DNA from: Eubacteriales bacterium | Lineage (GTDB): Bacteria > Bacillota > Clostridia > Saccharofermentanales > DTU023 | Direction of reading: 5' to 3' | Assembly (NCBI GenBank): GCA_030532065.1 | Contig: JAUNLW010000001.1 | Span: 62,001 to 126,000 of the forward strand | Length of the DNA stretch: 64,000 nt | Shown here: positions 60,952 to 64,000 of the stretch, one piece after another | Layout of the letters: every line of letters starts with the position of its first letter | Numbering within the stretch: position 1 is the stretch's first letter | Made by a program: the position numbers and the translations under genes | The notes under the pieces: model-generated | The model's database searches: none | What the model saw: only the letters and a program-made list of their open reading frames with translations | Told to the model about the DNA's origin: nothing

Positions 60952-62510
60952 TGGAAAAAAAAGATTTACCAGCTATTGCTCAAGAAAAATTCAGCTTTAC
61001 TCAATTAGACGAGGCCATCCATGACCAGAAATTTGAGTCTAAGCCGATCTCTTATTTCCAGGATGCCCTGACTCGTTTTTCCAAAAACAAAGCTTCAGTG
61101 GTTGCTTTCTGGATTATTGTAATCATTGTTATTTTTGCCGTCTTTGGCCCTCTGCTCAGTAACTACGAGATGTCGTTCGCAGATGGTAACTACGCGCGTT
61201 GTAAACCAAAACTCCAGGTCTTTGACCGGAACGGTAGTGGATTCTGGGATGGTACCCATACCATGAAGTACAACGACAACTATCTGCTCTACGCAGCGGC
61301 TATCGGCATGGGTGCCACTTCTACGGACTCGGATGATATCGTGTCTTGGGATGCCGGCATGCAAAGTGAATTCCAGCCGATTATCTCTTACTCTGAACCC
61401 TACATGGGTGGTGGTAAGCGCTATCATGACGCTTTAGTAGATTCTTACTATCTGATCGGCTTCAAGTACCTGACTCTCAGAGAAAGCGAATTCGAAGACC
61501 TGAAAAAGTGGCAAGAAGAGACCGGTATCCAGGTCCTGTATCCCATGGTCGATATGAAGAGTGAATACTTCTATGAAGGTAACTCTCAGGATGCTAACTA
61601 CTGGTTCAACCATGCGCCTAACGGCAAGCCCTTAGATGAGAACGGCAAGAAAATGAGTCTGGAAGATATACAGGAAAAGGGTTTAGTACCCAATTACGCT
61701 CATGACGCGGACGGAAATATCAAGTATTTCCAACCGAGAGGCCGCTCCATGAAAGACGTCCGTGTACTCTATTACAATTATTTCATCTATAAGAACGGCT
61801 TTGCTCCTGCCTACGTTTTCGGTGCTGACGGCCAAGGCTACGATATCCTAGTACGTATGGCATCCGGTACTCGTCTATCTCTTATCCTTTCCGTATGTGT
61901 ATCCTTCGTCAACCTGACCTTAGGTGCTATCTACGGCGCGGTTGAAGGCTTCTACGGTAGCTGGGTAGACATGCTCATGGAGCGTATCGCGGACATTATC
62001 TCTGGTATTCCTTTCCTGGTTACCGCGACCTTGTTCCAATTGCACTTAGTTCAAACCGGTAAAGTAAGTACCTTCGTAGGTCTCTTGTTTGCCTTCTGTT
62101 TGACCGGTTGGATTGGTACAGCCTACCGTGTGCGTACACAGTTCTACCGTTTTAAGAAGCAGGAATATGTTCTGGCCGCTAAGACCTTAGGCGCGAAAGA
62201 CAGACGCCTGATGTTTAAGCACATTTTCCCCAACGCCATCGGTACGATCATAACCTCATCTGTATTGGTCATTCCCGGAACGATCATGTCAGAGACCTCT
62301 TTGGCCTACTTGGGTATTGTTAACTTCAACTCCAAGGACATGACTTCCTTAGGTACCTTACTCGGTAACGGTCAAAATTACCTGGGCACTGATCCACATA
62401 TCCTCTTTTTCCCGGCCGTAATCATCTCTCTGTTGATGATTTCCTTTAACCTCTTTGGTAATGGCCTCAGGGATGCTTTCAATCCTTCATTGAGAGGAGC
62501 GGATGAATAA
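60951..62510 (+). CDS. oppC: Oligopeptide ABC transporter permease OppC with large external insert
   Basis: The 519-residue protein is far longer than the usual 290-310. Residues 1-49 are cytosolic, helix 1 spans about 50-70, and the next helices begin near residue 309. Between them lies a segment of about 238 residues, normally near 50, predicted to be outside. It is rich in Tyr, Asp and Gly (for example LQVFDRNGSGFWDG and NYWFNHAPNGKPLDENGKK). Its end, FGADGQGYDILVRMASGTRLSL, matches the conserved segment before helix 2. The EAA loop (EYVLAAKTLGAKDRRLMFKH, about 404) and the last helices are normal. The start overlaps the oppB stop by one base (TAATG). Confidence 0.92.
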   Translation: MEKKDLPAIAQEKFSFTQLDEAIHDQKFESKPISYFQDALTRFSKNKASVVAFWIIVIIVIFAVFGPLLSNYEMSFADGNYARCKPKLQVFDRNGSGFWDGTHTMKYNDNYLLYAAAIGMGATSTDSDDIVSWDAGMQSEFQPIISYSEPYMGGGKRYHDALVDSYYLIGFKYLTLRESEFEDLKKWQEETGIQVLYPMVDMKSEYFYEGNSQDANYWFNHAPNGKPLDENGKKMSLEDIQEKGLVPNYAHDADGNIKYFQPRGRSMKDVRVLYYNYFIYKNGFAPAYVFGADGQGYDILVRMASGTRLSLILSVCVSFVNLTLGAIYGAVEGFYGSWVDMLMERIADIISGIPFLVTATLFQLHLVQTGKVSTFVGLLFAFCLTGWIGTAYRVRTQFYRFKKQEYVLAAKTLGAKDRRLMFKHIFPNAIGTIITSSVLVIPGTIMSETSLAYLGIVNFNSKDMTSLGTLLGNGQNYLGTDPHILFFPAVIISLLMISFNLFGNGLRDAFNPSLRGADE

Positions 62511-64000
62511 TGAGTGTTAAATTAGACGTAAGAAACTTAAATGTTACTTTCTGGACTAATACCGGTACGGTACAAGCCGTAAGAAATATCGACTTCCAGC
62601 TGAACGAAGGGGAAACTCTGGCTATAGTTGGTGAGTCCGGTTCTGGTAAGTCAGTTACTGCCAAGACCATAATGGGTATATTGGCCCCTAACGCGACTAT
62701 CGGTAGTGGTGAGATTATCTATAACGGTATGGATATTCTGGAGCTGAACGAGGATCAATTCCACGAGCTGCGCGGTAACGAGATTGCCATGATTTTCCAG
62801 GACCCACTGTCCAGTCTTAACCCCATTGTCCGTGTCGGCAAACAGTTGACCGAGGCGATGGAAGCCAACAATATTACACGCAGAAAACGTGCTACTAAAG
62901 AGTTCCAGGCGATTCAGGCTGACCTTAAGCTGGGTTTAGTCAGGGCTTATGAGCATGATGGCTTATCCAACTCGGAAGCCAACCATAAGGCCAACCAAAA
63001 TGTAGACCGCTTTGCCCGTCTGTTGGCAGAGAGTGGTAAGGAAAGCACGCGCTGGCAACTGGCCAGAGACTTCTTTGATGTTTATAGCGGTAACTTAGAA
63101 GATGTAAGGGTAAACCTTATCGGTGGTACTCCGGAAAAAGTTCTGATTGCTTTAGAGGAAGTTAACGCTTCACTGGCACATATCTCCCATCCACTGGTGG
63201 TTCATAACGCATCTGAGATAGAGCCTAAAATCAAGCAATTAACGCGCCAGGCTAAACAGCTGCGTCGCTCAGACGATCACGCGCTGAGAGACGAGATGCT
63301 CAAAGTGATTACTGAACTCCAGGCACAGATCGAAAAGATCCGCAAGGACGTGGATGAGCGCCCTGATTTCCTGGCCATGGGTTATGCTGACCTTAAAGGC
63401 AAATCCTGGTCCGAAGGATCTAATGTGCTTGGTAATATTAATAAATTGCGCTTCGAGCTGGACAAAGATTTCCTCGACGAGTTTACCAAGGACTTGGAGC
63501 TTGCGATCAAGCTTTCAATGGAAGATTCTGTGGGCCGTAAGCAAGCAGCCTTAAAGGCCATGTCTGAAGCTTATGATTCCATCGGAGAGACCATCAGCAA
63601 CAGTGAGGCTGAGCAAGTCGCGGCTAAACTTACGCCGCTCGTTAATGAAGCACTCAACAATCTGGATGTAGGTAAAGACAGTGCTGCTCTGATTTTCGCG
63701 CCGGCTCTGGACAATGCTGTGCGTGAATTAAAGAAATTCCGTCAACTCAGTAAGTTGCGCGAGGGTAAGAAACGCCGCAAGAAATTCCGTAAGGCCAATC
63801 TCTCTGAAACCACTTCCGAGGAAATTTTGACGCAGAATATTAAATCAATTATTAATCGCGCCATGATTTCCTTTGAGAACTACATTGAGGAAGCTGAGCA
63901 TATTGAATACGGCGGTTATACCCAGTGCTTCCTGGCTAAGCTGGAAAACCTGTCCCGCGATAAGGACTACAAGCTTTCTGGTGAAGTAGCTAAAGAACGC
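62510..64000 (+). CDS. Oligopeptide ABC transporter ATPase OppD-like with huge insertion, 5' part
   Basis: The frame is open from ATG 62510, which shares a base with the oppC stop, to the window edge (497 residues, no stop). Residues 1-115 are normal OppD: Walker A GESGSGKS (about 41-48) and the Q-loop MIFQDPLSSLNP (about 93-104). A typical OppD then reaches its signature motif (SGGMRQR) within about 50-60 residues and ends near 330. Here about 390 more residues follow without a signature or Walker B, mostly charged and helical (for example QAKQLRRSDDHALRDEML), with a basic GKKRRKKFRKAN near 440. Either the ATPase core resumes beyond the window, or the protein is broken. The clean frame and codon use favour a real insertion. 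Confidence 0.85.
   Translation, partial: MSVKLDVRNLNVTFWTNTGTVQAVRNIDFQLNEGETLAIVGESGSGKSVTAKTIMGILAPNATIGSGEIIYNGMDILELNEDQFHELRGNEIAMIFQDPLSSLNPIVRVGKQLTEAMEANNITRRKRATKEFQAIQADLKLGLVRAYEHDGLSNSEANHKANQNVDRFARLLAESGKESTRWQLARDFFDVYSGNLEDVRVNLIGGTPEKVLIALEEVNASLAHISHPLVVHNASEIEPKIKQLTRQAKQLRRSDDHALRDEMLKVITELQAQIEKIRKDVDERPDFLAMGYADLKGKSWSEGSNVLGNINKLRFELDKDFLDEFTKDLELAIKLSMEDSVGRKQAALKAMSEAYDSIGETISNSEAEQVAAKLTPLVNEALNNLDVGKDSAALIFAPALDNAVRELKKFRQLSKLREGKKRRKKFRKANLSETTSEEILTQNIKSIINRAMISFENYIEEAEHIEYGGYTQCFLAKLENLSRDKDYKLSGEVAKER

Noticed and set aside
1-64000. CRISPR arrays, insertion sequences or prophage
   Set aside because: I saw no regularly spaced repeats, transposase or integrase motifs, or phage genes in either strand.

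Overview
The window reads as a chromosomal segment of an anaerobic, Gram-positive Firmicute of the Clostridia type. The reasons are the rpmG-secE-nusG-rplKAJL order, an L10 leader RNA, a T-box leader on ileS, a HemZ-type radical SAM protein, a selenocysteine tRNA, and a full Stickland-type ornithine fermentation operon. Base composition is fairly balanced and coding density is high. I see no insertion sequence, prophage or CRISPR array, so almost everything looks like core or long-resident DNA. Species cannot be named from this sequence.

Layout. (1) Positions 1-4256: the tail of hisE, a consensus promoter, then rpmG, secE, nusG, rplK, rplA, an L10 leader, rplJ, rplL and a terminator. rpoB/rpoC do not follow rplL. 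(2) 4320-23972: housekeeping genes. They are an AbgA-like amidohydrolase, serS, a membrane-anchored DUF4015-type glycosidase-like protein, a YigZ-family protein, yebC, a P-loop ATPase fused to an Asp23-like domain, a membrane protein with a disordered head, sbcD-sbcC, a TPR protein, an M42 peptidase, murI, pepF, a YfiH/PgeF-type protein and an M18 aminopeptidase. (3) 24121-32925: a 1279-residue secreted protein of unknown function, hemZ, and a purine permease facing adenine deaminase across a bidirectional terminator. (4) 33000-39405: T-box-controlled ileS of the eukaryotic-like type, a QueT-like transporter, an RsmC-like methyltransferase, a divergent IspF and an MsrA-MsrB fusion. (5) 39438-45926: a heterodimeric ABC exporter, tRNA-Sec, hslO and a DUF1576 membrane protein. 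(6) 46093-55610: the ornithine operon (an Ord-OrtA fusion, ortB, oraS, oraE, a MutL/GlmL-type accessory ATPase, orr) followed by alr. (7) 55632-64000: an OST-HTH/DUF3825-like protein, then an oligopeptide ABC transporter whose binding protein, second permease and first ATPase are all much larger than usual.

How the genes work together. Orr makes D-ornithine, OraS/OraE convert it to 2,4-diaminopentanoate, Ord oxidises this to 2-amino-4-ketopentanoate, and OrtA/OrtB cleave that to acetyl-CoA and D-alanine. The adjacent alr can return D-alanine to L-alanine. The large Opp system and several peptidases (M42, PepF, M18, AbgA-like) fit an organism living on peptides and amino acids. The purine permease and adenine deaminase form a salvage pair. 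The most unusual items are the enlarged Opp transporter (the ATPase carries more than about 350 extra residues before its signature motif is reached), the Ord-OrtA fusion with linked alr, the divergent IspF, the P-loop/Asp23 fusion, the large secreted protein and the OST-HTH/DUF3825 protein. All assignments come from reading motifs by eye; no database search was run.
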